Numbered from the stretch's first letter, positions 10,706 through 23,040 are shown. The stretch: DNA of 44,196 nucleotides from Phoronis australis (GCA_002633005.1 NMRA01001078.1:8156-52351); one strand, 5' to 3'. Numbers and translations: made by a program. The notes: generated from the letters alone by a model not told the origin.

Positions 10706-12432
10706 GTATCAACATGAGCTAAAGACCGGCGGGTGTTCATGCAAAATCTTGAAGTCAACTGACATTCAACTTGCCCGTTACGGCCGTTTAAGCGAAAAAC
10801 ATCCGTCGCCATCTTCTTGCGTGATTCTCTGCCTTTTCAGGAAAAAACGTGTGTCGTCGTTTTGAAAAGTGTTCATTCATGACACGCGCCACTTCCAAAA
10901 TGTTTTTGACATCTCCCATTAGATGATGACAACCTCTCAGCAAAATTCCAAAAACATATAATGAAGTGAAACCAATTCTGATCATTTGTTGTCACGTTTA
11001 CACAACCTCGAGGGAGAACGTTTGATTAAAGAATCTGGGAAAAAGTAACTGGCTAATAGGTAACGCAATATTTCTTTGCGTCGAAAGTCGACGCAATAAT
11101 CACACCATAACATTAGCAGCAGAATAATTGTAGAAAACCAATTTTGCAACGCTGGTAAATAATTTGGCGTAAAAACACAATACTTGGCGTTTCGCGAATA
11201 CTCCAAGGGTTAAAACTTTAAAAATATGATTTTCGGGGTAACTTATACATGTAATCCTAAAGAAAGTAATCTGCAAAAATGATCAACGCAGTGATTCAAA
11301 AAGAACACTCCCGCAAACGAAAACGCACACAATTTTCAGTTTAATAACACAGGTTAAAAAACAACTTCTATAAGTTTTTCCATCGATTCTAGTGATCACC
11401 AGGACAAGTCAAAACTCTTAAAAGGGCGAAATTTCAAATTTTTGGCATAAATCAGTGTTATTAAAATGGATTTAGACCGACATTTTTTAATAGCAATGTA
11501 GACACAACAGTTACAGACACTGACTGCATTTGTTGACGACTTGTGGCAATGATAAAAATAATAGTTTCTACTATGATTGATAACAAGTTTTACTCTGTTG
11601 AGGTATGATGCAATATGCATGTCTAATATGCAGATCAGCAGTTGCAAAAATATCTACTGGGTTTAATGAATCCGTTTGTTAGGAATCACTGCAAAAGTAT
11701 GATTACTAATTGTACATTGTACTGTCGAAGCACGTCTGATTAGAATAAAAGCATACACATGCTTGATGATCCTGGGAGTACCTCTAATACAGGCATGAAT
11801 GAAGATACATGTACATACATGTAGTTGTTAAGTCATAGAGGATATTAAGGCTTACATAATATCAGACTGAACCATCTACACCAGGTATATACCAATAATA
11901 CAATAGTCATAACTACTCATTTTTCATAGTACTACTAAATCACGAACACCTAGATTTATATAAGACGTTACATAGTACGATGCTCGGCAACCTGCTCTCC
12001 CACATTTATGGAAGGCCTAAGGGGAAACATTTAACGGCATATACTTTCTATGCAATATTAATACCAAGCAAAACATGTAAACTCTCCAGGACCAAATGTA
12101 AATATCTAAAAAACCAGAACTTTTACTTAAGCAAGAATTAAAACAATCCAATACATTGAGATTGTTTCCTCACAGAATACCAAAAAACAAATAAAGATCA
12201 AAATTCACCACGTCAAGACTGAAAATTTATAGCATCAGCACCTATAATTTATCACGTGAGGACCTAAAATTCGACACTTCAGGATCAAAATAAAGTACGA
12301 CAGAACTGAAAATTTAATTAGTCAGGTTCAAAAACTTACCATGTCAGTAACTTTTCACGCCAGGACACCACGTCACCATCACCAAGCATTGATCCTTCAA
12401 AGTGAAAATGTCCGTACGACACGTATAACCAA
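10706..12432. other. No gene recognised; degenerate short repeat at its right end
   Basis: AT-rich sequence with small open frames lacking domain or splice support. Near 12210-12370 a loose repeat of about 22-25 bp occurs (CACGTCAGGAxCxAAAATT-like units), too degenerate to define an exact period by eye. Confidence 0.45.
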
Positions 12433-15400
12433 GGGCTTATAGTCGGTGGGCCAGAATTTGTATGGCCTCTAAAAATGGTTTTTGTGAGTACTTTAGGGGG
12501 GCAATTGTATTTTGGTGTTTCATTAGAGTGTTTTCAAAATCTAAAAAGTTCTCACTTATAAAGTTGCACATTTTTTAGAAATTTGAGTTTGAAGTTACCT
12601 AATAATCACCAAAGAGCTTAGTAAAGTTATATTTGTAAAAACAACAGTTTTGGTGACTTTTTTGTAAAACAAGTAATATGGTCCCATCTGTGACATTGTA
12701 TTGAACAATATTACACTCACATTACATGTTTTACTATGGTAGATTAATTGTAAACAGTGAAATTTAAAAAATGTAAAGAGGCACCTAGTGGCAAAAATGC
12801 AATCTAAGTCTGAATGTTACTAGGAAGTTATTCTGGCATTGTCTGGCAACAAAAATAACACAAAACACTTGAGACTGGCTAATTTTGTGCCTTAATGACT
12901 AAAACATTGACTAATGGTGTAAAATACAGCTTGTTTGCATAATACACCAGAAATACATTATAGTACAAAAACAATATAGTTGAATGATCAATGTGAAAGT
13001 GCACACAGACTGTATGAAAATAATAGATTATTCTGGCTGCGTTTATCAAGCAGTATGAGACAAATACATGACACTGATCAAAGTATCTACTTTCTATGAC
13101 TTAATCAACAAATAAAATTAACTTTTTAATACAAAAAACGAGGTAATGGGGTTGAAAGTCTGTTTAGGATTGACTTGTCAAAGAACTATCCAATGTTATG
13201 CAGTCAGTGTTGCTGATGTTACTACAGTTGTCACAGCTGCACATTTCTGTACAGTTTGACCTAGCATTGCAGCACAAAATCAGTTTCCCAGAACACATGT
13301 TTTTTTGCACTTGCAGCGTTTATCATTTAGTACTGTCAATGGAGATGCGGTCATTGCCATACACTTTAACTGTAAAGCTCCACCGCCAAGGAGCCAACTA
13401 TGGTCGATTAGAGAGGGTACAGCACTGCACACTGGTGATTGGCCAGCAGGCAATGAAGGGTCAAACACTAAGTCCTTCTTTGGAGTCGGGCAGGATTTGG
13501 GCAAACGTTTGATTCCAAATATATTATAATGGGCTCTGTTAATTAGAGTCAGCATGTGAGTTATTCAACCCTATCCTCAATTCACTATCGTATCTATTAA
13601 TCGGGCACAAACTACAACAGTGAGTAGCTTCAACAATATTTCTTAAGATTGCCTGTCCAAATAACTTCATGCACACCAGCTTTCTGAAGAACAGCTTCAA
13701 AGTCTTGCTTTAGTTTTGAAAGGAAAATGACATCTCCTTGTGTTAGAAACTTTGATTCAATGAAATCCAAACAAAACTGTAGAAAAACATCTCTGACAAC
13801 TGTGGATTCGTCACTCTTCACAATCCTTGTCTTTCTATTTCTATAGCAGATGATCTGTTGTACTTGGCTTCTAAGATACAAGGTCTTTATCTTTGAATTT
13901 CATTTGCGTATTCAGGGCTCTGGACTGAGCTGTTGCTTGCGATACAAGTCCAACTGAAAAAAAAACCCGAACTGTTAAAACTAATTTAACATTCAATTAT
14001 GAGTGAGTTGGCATGCAACTTTTTCAGAAGGACTTATCAGGAACTGATCCATCACCAGCCTAACAAATTTATATACCTAAAATGTTGATCGTCTAATAAT
14101 TAGATTAGTTGATGCAATTGAAAATAAATCAGCTGGTATACCAGTGCAGTGATTGCAATTTATTTTTTTAAGTCAGATGCTCAAACCATAGTCAATCGAT
14201 TTACACTTAAGGTAATCGACGTTTGACGAAGTGGCCAGTGGCTTCCATTGTCCTCAAATTTCGACGGCAACGATGGCCACTTAGGCACTTTAATTTAATT
14301 ATCATTGCAGCTACCTAAGTAATTAATGTTTACAAAAAATGAGAAAAGGTTCCCCCTATCCCTGGACTATGACAGGGGATAACGGCCACTTGGGCATGTT
14401 GTTTGCAACCATCTACTCCATTTAACCTTCTCAAAAATTTTTGACTTAAAGGGCTTTAAAATCACACCCACAGTATAACGCCACACGATTATCCTTTAGC
14501 GCAAGCAGTGTCGATGTGGCAACTGAACAATGGAATGTTCGAAAAACAGGATTGCAGGAGTATTTGTTTATCATGGGAACAAATGAAAACATTAACGACC
14601 TTTTCAGAGGCATCTCTCTACGCGGTACTTCTAAACTTATAGGAACATAATTTGCCGAAAAGCATCCGGCATATGGAGTACTTATGATGATCATCGTCTT
14701 TACTGGGTCAGCGGTATTGTCTAAGGCCTACATGTATGCAGCCAAGAGGCTGAACAAGTTAAAAAGACAACTGGTGATAATACTGAAACCCACATGGAAA
14801 ACACCAAGATACATGTATACTTTTCAAAAACACGTACACGTACCTGTTTTTGAAAGCTATACTTCTTTCTCTTTCTTGAAATATGGTCCATAATATACTT
14901 TTCCTGCTAACAAATGATGCATTCGTGTTTTAGAATGTTCCTATCTTGTTCAGGTTAATTGGGTGTTTCAGATTTTGGAAGTATAATTGATTTTCTTGGG
15001 AAATCTTGGATAACATTTGTATCACTTTCAGCAACTTCAGCTTTAGTATTACTGTTGGTGCCTTGAAACGTTGCTATCCCGTTCTATGTCCTTTCAATTT
15101 TTTGGTCTGACACTTGGTCTTCTAGTCTACAGCACTCAGCAGTATACTCTGTAGGCTATACCATGACATGCAGCTGTTTTATGCACAAACGTTTGTGACA
15201 CCTCTTCTTATTTTTGATCTACTGATCTACAGAGTTCCACGGTCCTTCAGCTTTCGTCAGGAAGCTTTCCTAAGCTTCTTTAGGCTCTGACATCACAATT
15301 TTGTGCTGTTTGATAAACCTTAAATTATACAGGCATCACACTCCATGGGAGCAGACATATTGAAATAACTAAGCACAACAATGCAATCTGGCTCTCTGAT

Positions 15401-15625
15401 TGGTCAATTCAGTAGAAAAGCGCCCCCAAGTGGCAGGAATGTGCATCATATTTTGTGCAACAAAACACCTTTTTTAAAAAAAATGTGCAAGTGAAGACGT
15501 GGGAACTTTTTGGAATTTGATTTACATGTATAGGTATATTATCTAGCCACATAGAAAAACTAGGTTCCCCCAAAGTACTCACAAGGATGAACGCTATGAG
15601 ATCTGGCCCACCCACTATTAGTGCT
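12433..15625. mobile_element. Long-TIR DNA transposon remnant carrying a CXC-motif ORF
   Basis: About 12433-12580 is homologous, in inverted orientation, to about 15471-15625. Shared landmarks include GTGGGCCAG, GTGAGTACTTT(A/G)GGGG, an AAAAAGTTC(T/C)CAC block and TTGCACATTTTTT. This gives terminal inverted repeats of roughly 150 bp bounding a 3.2-kb interior, and a decayed minus-strand ORF (13195-13881) lies inside. The outermost bases and target duplication cannot be fixed because the two ends have diverged. Confidence 0.65.
13195..13881 (-). pseudogene. Decayed ORF with tesmin/TSO1-like CXC cysteine motif, transposon-associated
   Basis: Two open stretches on the minus strand (13881-13630 and 13555-13280) seem to belong to one broken gene. 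The second ends in HSWLLGGGALQLKCM, then about 20 residues later KRCKCKK; a stop follows at about 13280. In another frame the cysteine pattern resumes as CNARSNCTEMCSCDNCSN (about 13271-13218). Together this is the C.CKK..C...C....C...C.C..C.N pattern of the CXC domain found at the C terminus of many invertebrate mobile-element-linked proteins, where it follows an H-G-W..L...WM segment. A frameshift and stop show it is not functional. Its position inside the long-TIR element suggests it is that element's own gene. Confidence 0.55.
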
Positions 15626-15640
15626 CAACCTCTCGCCCAC

Positions 15641-18600
15641 CACAGACATATTATCTTGGAAAAGCGGTTGAATTTCCTTCGTCTAGTCCACGTTTTACAA
15701 TAGATGCCAATGTATAGGTACACACTGGATTGTCACCATTGCATAATGGGTGATCACGTAATCTCCGGGCAATTATCTCCTGGCGTGATAAAATTTCTGA
15801 CGCAATAAATCCTGGTTGCCAATTGTTTTTGATTTTACAGAGATTTAAATTCCTGAATAGAAAATGTGTGTTCTGGATTTTTCCGCTTCCCCTTTCCACT
15901 CAGCTAACAAGTGCACACCACAGTGTTTTTAATATCCCGCGGCGACTCCACTGAAACGAATCACTTCTGGTACAACCTTCCATAAATGACGTTGGTATTT
16001 TGCACATTTCGTCGGGATAAAAGTTCTCCAAGAGCAATATATTCATTGGTCAACTTTCTGTTTGGTATTCGGTTTTATTTTCTTTCTCAGGTATATCCGA
16101 AAATTATATTTAATCCTTTCTTGTTGTTTTATTTACGTATACATGGAATACATAAACATTCTACAAGCATGTACAATGCTTTAGAATGTCGCACATTATA
16201 TTAACCACTGCCATAATGGAATCGTCTGGACCGTTCCCTGCCATTCTGTTCAGTATAGTTGGGTAGCAGCCCTTCGTTTACACAAACTTTGTTCAAAACA
16301 CAACACACCTGCACATCTGATGAAAGGAGACTGTTCCGAAGCTACAAGCGTACCAGTATTAACCTTGTAAACAAAAAGTCTAGTCGTGTTTGAACAAAGT
16401 TTGTCCAATTCTATTAAAAAAGTACATCATTCCTGCCATAACCCAATGCTTCATGACAAACAAGTGCTATCTGCTGAAAACAAATGGAGTAACAAAACTA
16501 TATAACTTTTCAAACTAACACTCGTGTCATTCTACGCCTGACGATACATCCATACTTAAGAGGAAATAACTCTATTTCTCATAAACAACAAACCCTGAAG
16601 TATTATCTTCTGCTTCTGCGTCCTTCTCCAAGATGCTGCGAGGTTTGGCTCTGTCATTTTACTCATTTAGTTCTACAATGCCATTGCCCATCGCATAACA
16701 CAGGGGCTCTCAATCTTGCAGCGCTGAATATAGATACACGTATAAACCAGCGGCTTGAGATTTGTCTGTACCACAGATTCCGTTCCAGACTAATAAACTG
16801 GAAACGTTTAGCGGCGAATTCTAATGCTGCTCAACCCCTTTCAGCTTTCCATCCCATAGTCAAACGACTACTGTATGTAATAGTTCTCCTTTACCATCAT
16901 TTGACGTGAATTTCTTGCGAAGTTGGACATTAATGTGATCAGCCTTCTTTCAGGCGCTTGCGTTACTTTCTTTAATGCATGGTCGTGAATGTGGGCCCTC
17001 ACGAGTCTCTTCAGGTCGGCGTACTGTTGCAAGTAGACTCAAACGAAACGTCCTACACAGTGTCTGTCCTAAGGTCAAGCCAGTGTTGTGGAGCATTTAC
17101 TTGTGATGAACGTTTGAGACACTCCAGCAACTCGTCGTTTCAATAACTTGATGTTTCTGTAGCTGACTCTCTATTGATTAACGATGTAACTACTGATTGA
17201 CTTCACTATCATGAGCAGCGCACCCGTGGGGGGGGAGGTAGGCCCGTTCGAGGCCCCAAGGCGAACTGGGCAAAAGGGTCCGCCTCAATGTTAAAATGTA
17301 CGAGAAAACAAAGACAGATATTCACAAAGTCCACACTAATTATTCGCGGGTGAACAATTCGTAGGGCTGAACCTAGTGGCACCGTTTTCTTTTTTAATCC
17401 TTGTTGATTTTATTCAGTAAAAGGTCCGCGTACCGAAAAATTCGAGTAGTGCTATAGTCATAGAATTAGAGGTAAGTAGGTGCCAAAAGCCCACCGTATA
17501 ACACCTTGGGCACTGAACATAACTTACGGTATGTACGCGCTACGTTCAAATGCCAAAAGGTGGTTGGCCGAGCCTACGTGCGCCTACGCCCCACTATAGC
17601 ACTAAATTCGAGCCCCCCTTTTATTTAGGCTGGGTGCGCGCATAACTATAACTTTAGCTGTACATGTAGTTTGCTTTCAGCTTCAGTTACCTTACTGCCA
17701 CTAACCTGCACCTGTGTATTTATAGTATGCTATTATGCCTTCGAACTTTTCAACAAATCAAGCACATTCTACTACATTTTTGAATCTATCCAATCATTAT
17801 TACACTCATATATGTATACCAGTTTATTTTTACCACCATTCATTCTGAAATCTTTTAGAATGTTCTCCGCTATTATTGCCCAAACAAATGACATTACAAC
17901 AGTTTTCACCCCCAGGCTGGTGTCAATCAAATGTTATCGGCTTATCAAAACAGAGCTAAAAAAACGCCATTAGAGTACGACAAGTGTCAGTGTACTTCTG
18001 ACACCAATGCCTGCTACCAGAGCACAGTCTGGGTTTGTACGGTATTCACTTACTGAACCACAAGCGCATCGAAGGATTCGCGAAGCTTTCTTCAGGGCTG
18101 CGCTGTAAAGATACAAGGCAATCGTCATGCTAAGCGAAGTATTCACTTAGTCATACGCGAATTTCTTGAAATTGTCTTTTGTCTAGGAAACGCTTGTAGT
18201 TCAGGATCGTTTGCAACAGCAGTAAAACATATTTCTTCATTTTAGTTTGCTATTATTATCCTACACCAACTGCCATGTCAAACTGTTCGTGTCAATTATG
18301 TCAATCTAACTGTCAAAATATAAGGAGTGGATGCCCGTGTTAATCTTTATCGTTATCATTAGTGTTATCAAGAACAAATGGGTATCAGCATATGATCACA
18401 CATTATCTAAAGTTTCCGTGAAATCAGGCAATCTGTTCTCTAGATACGATCCAGAAGCAGTTTTTCTCAAATACTTAAAATGCCCATGGTCTCGATGGTG
18501 CAGTGGACCAATCCAGTTCAAAAACGAAGCGTCGGGGCGTTTACCTTTGTAAGTTTCGTGGACATCTGTAAATCGGTCCTCCAGTTATCACGTTCTTCCC

Positions 18601-18688
18601 TTAAGCATCACTTTGTCGATAACAAAATTGCCTCTAATGAGCCTGAAAGTTGGGTCATGCTAGCGTAGGAAAATGACATACATCATAG
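15641..18688. other. No gene recognised
   Basis: A long stretch, probably intronic for the minus-strand gene if the kringle and left lectin exons are joined. A minus-strand open run of about 58 codons near 16860-17040 has no recognisable motif. The ORF at 15651-15899 minus also lacks a recognisable domain and good splice context. A G-rich tract occurs near 17228. Confidence 0.45.
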
Positions 18689-19950
18689 GGTTAAATGTCA
18701 TCGAAATCCGTTGGTTGGTTCTGGATATATCATCCGGACACGCTCTTTCCCCAAACTACATTTAAAAAGGAGTTGTCGAAAACAAAAAGGCTACTAGGAG
18801 GTCCTGCAGTGGTCGAATCTGCCCAAAAATGTAATGGTACCGCCGAATTGTTGCTTTCATTGACACACTTCAAATGATTTCGGCACAGACTGTACCTCCC
18901 CGTCAAGTTTCAATGAAAACAATCAATGAAATTCGTAATTCGGTTATTTAGATATCATCGGGACACGCTCTTCCCTCAAACAAAATTTGAAAACACTCGT
19001 CAAAAACAAACTGGCCACAAGAAGGTGCTACCGTTGTCTCATTCGCACATAAATTTATGCTGACGACGCATAGTTATCACAAACTTCTGTGTCTACTTTC
19101 TTTTAAACCCTTCACTTCTCTTCCTAGCTGCACAATATTATTCAGAATCGCAAGCACAAAAAGTGGCTACAAGGAGGCGATGCAGTTGTCGAATCCACTT
19201 GAAACTTGAAACTGTCCGGAGAAATCTTGTCATACAGGATATATACTGATGTATCAATATTAATTGAAACACACCAATGTTTTCTTTTAATATTTTCCGG
19301 TGTAAACATTTTCCCCCCAAGTTACACTTGAACACCCCAGTCGAGAAGGAAATGACCAACTTGAGGTGTTTCAGCAGTAGAAAAAAAATTAAAAAGGGTA
19401 GACACATTGAGATCACATACCTCTCCGTCAACATCCATTGAGAATCTTGAGTCGATTCTATACAAATCATCGGGAAATGCTCGCACATAAAATGGCCATT
19501 AAGAGCCACTGCAGCAATCGGATCTGCCGGAAATCAAATGCAGCGGACGCATTCACCCTTTGTTTCAAGGTTTTTGAAACCAAGCCACCTGTTCTTCTAA
19601 TATATTCCCCAAAGTTCATTTTCCCCGATACAATACTTAAAAAGCCCCTCACATAGGAGGAACTGTATTGGTTGAATCCGCACCCAAAATTGTTAGCGCC
19701 AGCGCATTGACATTACATATATTTTTCCAGTTTTATTGAAACCCGTTCTATATATATCTTCCAAAAACGCCAAATCCCCCAAAACACCGAAGAAGCCAGA
19801 CCCCAGGAAGTGGGACCGAGTGAAAAGTTACATGAACAGTTCTAGCGATGGTCTGAAAACTTGTGCCAAATTTCAACGAAATCATCAGCCTTTTGAACTA
19901 TCGTGCTTACACCAGGCCAAACGGATAATCGGGCGGCTGGACAAAGTTAC
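18689..19950. repeat. Degenerate tandem array, period about 250 bp
   Basis: Related blocks recur at about 18700-18890, 18940-19070, 19130-19220, 19430-19560 and 19600-19720. Shared landmarks are ATATCATCxGGACACGCTC, a CCCCAAA.TTCA/ACATTT block, xAAAAxxGGC(C/T)AC.AG(G)AGG, GCAGT(T/G)GTCGAATC and a CATTGACA block. Small ORFs in both strands follow the array and are not conserved between units. The exact number of units needs a dot plot. Confidence 0.55.
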
Positions 19951-20179
19951 GACAAAATTCGATAACATATGTAACTGTGTCTTTTCGTAAGCTTATGCAA
20001 CTTCAGGTAAGGATCCTATTCCAATATTTTGGCAGACAACCTAACCATAGCTCGCATAACAGTTACTAACGTCTGCGATGCACCTTTAGCTTGAAGCTTT
20101 GATTGTACGTATACCTACAAGAGCACGGGCACAATTAACAGCCGACTCAATGTATTCTTAACCGCCTATATTTACTTAC

Positions 20180-20458
20180 GTCTACAGCGAGGAATGTCAC
20201 AAAAGTCCCAACCCTTCTGGTCTGCTTCGGGTCCATAGAGGAAACACCATGGGCCTCCAGTGCGGCGATCGGGATTCCGGCAATAGTTTAGGTGTGATTC
20301 TATTACGTATGCTCCAATGCTAACAGCATTTACACCAGATAGCTTGTTCGGAGACCAGTCCCATGGCTGACACAAAAACCCGTTCTTGGATATCGTTACT
20401 TTACCCTTGAAAGCAGTTCCAATGTCATCCTCTTTGCATGACTTATTAGGAAATAAAT
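20180..20458 (-). CDS. Exon: complete kringle domain
   Basis: The exon is 279 nt (93 codons) with phase-1 borders: acceptor CTGTTTTAG, donor AGAC|GTAAGT. The translation has the six kringle cysteines in order (NKSC, FLCQPW, LNYC, GPWC, WDFC, IPRC) and family signatures TAFKGKVTISKNG, CQPWDWSP, NYCRNPD, GPWCF and CDIPRC. It has no internal start, as expected for an internal exon. Many vertebrate kringles are split by an intron; this one is intact in a single exon. In lysine-binding kringles the anionic centre is PD-x-D; here it reads PDRR, so the second Asp is replaced by Arg and lysine binding is doubtful. The likely role is protein or ligand contact in an extracellular multidomain protein. 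The neighbour upstream is the TSP1 exon, 711 bp away. Confidence 0.9.
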
Positions 20459-21169
20459 CTAAAACAGAAACATATTACATATTATTGACTGAACCCCACT
20501 GTGTATTGCCCTTAGCACTCACCTCTTGTTTCTGAGGAGGGTACATGTACGTCGGTAGATCAGAATTAAATATTCCTGCACTCTCTATTGCCATAGTGCA
20601 ATTACTCGAGAGCAAACAATCATGTCGTTTGTAAAGTTGCAAAATTAAATCATTCATCAGGTATCAATTCTGGCAAACAAGTCGAGTGGTGCGAGGACAA
20701 TTAAAATCATTCTTTTTAAAGACATCAATTTGTTTCTTAGCTGTCAAACAGTACATGTGTAATTATTTTCAGAATAAAAAAAACGTTGTTCAACCAGTTG
20801 AACGGTGTTGGTTGTTTCTTCCAACTTGTGAGTAAATTTCATTTCTATCGGAAAAGTAATGTAACGTGCAGTTTATGAACAAAAGTGAAATCAGACATGA
20901 ACATCCAGGCTTTTCCTATAATGTCATTTACGAAAAATATAATGTATCATGATAAGAGCTGAGCCCGGAAAACGATGAAAGGCACTTTATATGGGCGTCA
21001 AAATGCAACAAATACACTCACACTCACGCGTGCGCGCACACAGACACACACACGAACGCACGCACTAACACGCGCGCGCACACACCAATAAGTTCAATGT
21101 TAACATCCTGGGTGGTCCAAATATAGCCTGTTATTTAGATTACTCCAGAAATCGTTTGGTGCCACTCAC

Positions 21170-21322
21170 CTTGGCAAATCTTATATTCATACTTTTTCCA
21201 CACGTGACATAATTGACCTTTCAAACTGCCTTCTGTGCAACTACGAACTCTCAAACGGGTGTGGGTCCTCAGATCACAGGGGAACCACGGCGTCCAAGTC
21301 CTAAATATTACTTCGTATGTGT
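21170..21322 (-). CDS. Exon: thrombospondin type-1-like (TSP1) module
   Basis: The exon is 153 nt (51 codons), phase 1 both sides: acceptor CCTAATTTCAG, donor CCAAG|GTGAGT. The translation contains W-T-P-W-F-P-C, then RTHTRLRVRSC, then GSLKGQLC and a final YKICQ. This is the TSP1 layout of WxxWxxC followed by an Arg-rich strand ending in Cys, then G..C and a last Cys. Only four cysteines are present; the VTCG cysteine of canonical TSP1 is missing, as is one partner. The exon has no ATG and is easily missed by ORF callers. It sits between the kringle-like exon and the full kringle. A degraded module is possible, but the open frame and both splice sites are intact. Confidence 0.7.
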
Positions 21323-21718
21323 CTGAAATTAGGTCAAGCCTAAAGCTAAAACTGCACTAAAACAAAACTGAGGCCATTAAACAAGCAAGCCCTGAGCTTA
21401 TGGAATAAAAATACAAATTCTCCTTATCAGTAACAAGATTCAGCTTAATGTGGAAAGAACAATATCTGTACCGCTTACTCGAGGTGTCACCTCCGCAAAC
21501 TGGGACCTGTTTTGCGAAGAATTTATAACCGAAGGCTGCTTTACGGCTTTTTGTGCTCATCTTTAGACAGATGTTCAGACTTTTAGTCTGTAAAGGATAT
21601 CGTAAACCATACTAAGCCATTTGATGACTGTCGTTTATCCAAAATTCAAAAGGCTTCAGACAAAGTTCGAGAAACAGACTTGATCTCGATGTTCGGGTTA
21701 GCGCACGCATTCACTCAC

Positions 21719-21907
21719 CGTCTGTGCACTTGGGTGGGTCGCAGAGTTCATAGGTAGTGGATCTAGGGTTTTTGTCCAAATAGCACCACAGCATGTTATG
21801 AATAGCTGGCGAATTTTTGCAGTAGCTCTTATTGCGGCATCTCTTACCCGTCCTTGTTACTTTAAGTTTCTCCGAGTGGGCGTAGTCTTTACTCTGGTCG
21901 AAGCACC
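21719..21907 (-). CDS. Exon: short kringle-like domain lacking the central loop
   Basis: The exon is 189 nt (63 codons), phase 1 both sides: acceptor CATTTAAG, donor GACG|GTGAGT. The translation starts GCFDQSKDYAHSEKLKVT, matching the kringle C..x..DY.G...VT.SG..C opening, reaches GKRC, and after only four residues enters SYCKN..LWCYLDKN..YELCDPPKC, matching the kringle close NYCRN..PWCYT..YE.C.IP.C. All six cysteines are kept, but the 25-30 residues normally between Cys2 and Cys3 are absent. A cryptic donor (ACGG|GTAAGA, phase 1) lies just before Cys2, at the region where vertebrate kringles are often split, so the missing part could be an alternative exon. A novel six-Cys module is the alternative reading. 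Confidence 0.65.
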
Positions 21908-22584
21908 CTTAAATGAATGCTACCTTCTTTGTCACATACGGGTTGTTAACGGAAGCTTTTATTTAACAGTCTTCAACTTTAGGTGCTCTCGAGTGTCGAC
22001 ATGAGTATTTTCTCTCAAAATAAGCAGCGTCAGAAATTAAGTCATTTCCCACGTTACGAACTTCTTTACACTCGGGAATTACACCACGTAGAAGACAAAT
22101 ACATTGTACAACAAGTAGGCCTACCTACTATTCAAATCAACAAGTACAGTGTATCTGTTACTACTCATATATACACAGCGTAACTCGTTACAATCCTGGG
22201 GCATTGCTTTGGGGATAAACGCGTTAGGAGTATCCCAACGAGTTCAAACGAAACCGTTTCTGCCATTTCACATTATTGGTGTCTCAAAAAGTGCACAGTG
22301 TATTGTGTTTAGCCTATACACATAAAATAGCTGTTGACAGTTACACGATTACAGCAATTAACTATCATAGAACTCTTCCCCGAATGACCTTGGAACACCA
22401 TCAACATTATTCAAACCCCAAGGGAGGGGAGTTAAACTACACCTGTCCAACCACCTAAAATCCCACAGCCGACAGTTAAACAGGCTAGTGGAGATAAGGT
22501 GACGCACCAAAATATCATACGAGTTTAAGTAATGAATAACTTCACTGCTAAAGGTTTTACCATGTCTTTGAACGCTGAACTCAC

Positions 22585-22791
22585 CGATAGGCATAAAATA
22601 AACAGCTACCTCACAAAGCGATAAGTTGTCATCAAGCGTCGAAATCTTCAATGTGTTGCCTAACGTATTCGGTTTACATTTAATAAGTGTTGCCTTGTTG
22701 ACAGGAAGTTCACCTTCCCAATGGAAACACTCTGTTTGTATACGTTCTTTTGAGTACACTAAAAATTTGATGTTTGTCAGTGGTTTCCGGC
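22585..22791 (-). CDS. Exon: C-terminal half of an F-type (fucolectin/FTP-like) lectin domain
   Basis: The exon is 207 nt (69 codons), phase 1 both sides: acceptor TACCTTTTAG, donor ATCG|GTGAGT. The translation shows KPLTNIKFLVYSKE, TECFHWEGELP, ATLIKCKPNTLGNTLKIS and closes with NLSLCEVAVYF, parallel to the exon at 6499-6699. No N-half exon is recognisable within several kilobases upstream. The nearest intact N-half is at 30384-30644, with the WSC-like exon in between. Either an N-half was missed or lost, or the WSC-like exon is skipped in some transcripts. Confidence 0.65.
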
Positions 22792-22861
22792 CTAAAAGGT
22801 AAAAATACCCATTTCCAGTACACGGAAGACATACTGAATAGCAGACTACAGATATAAAGAG

Positions 22862-22994
22862 AGTGGGCATAGAGAGGGTGTGGGAGAGGGAGAGAGAGGG
22901 TGAGAGGAAGAGAGTGAGAGAGGGAGGCAGAGGGAGAGGGAGAAAGAGACAGTGAGAGGAAGAGAGTAACAGACGGAGTGAGGGAAGGATGGAA

Positions 22995-23040
<46 letters not shown>
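22862..23040. repeat. GA/CT-rich microsatellite
   Basis: An imperfect GAGAGG-type tract ends in a pure GA run at about 23000-23040. The long Ser/Leu-rich minus-strand frames across it are low-complexity artefacts. It lies in the intron upstream of the 22585-22791 exon. Confidence 0.95.

Noticed and set aside
16860-17040. Minus-strand open run of about 58 codons with protein-like composition
   Set aside because: No start, motif or convincing splice border.
20475-20657. Minus-strand ORF ending near a good donor (AG|GTGAGT at about 20521)
   Set aside because: The donor is phase 0, unlike all neighbouring exons, and no matching phase-0 acceptor or motif was found.
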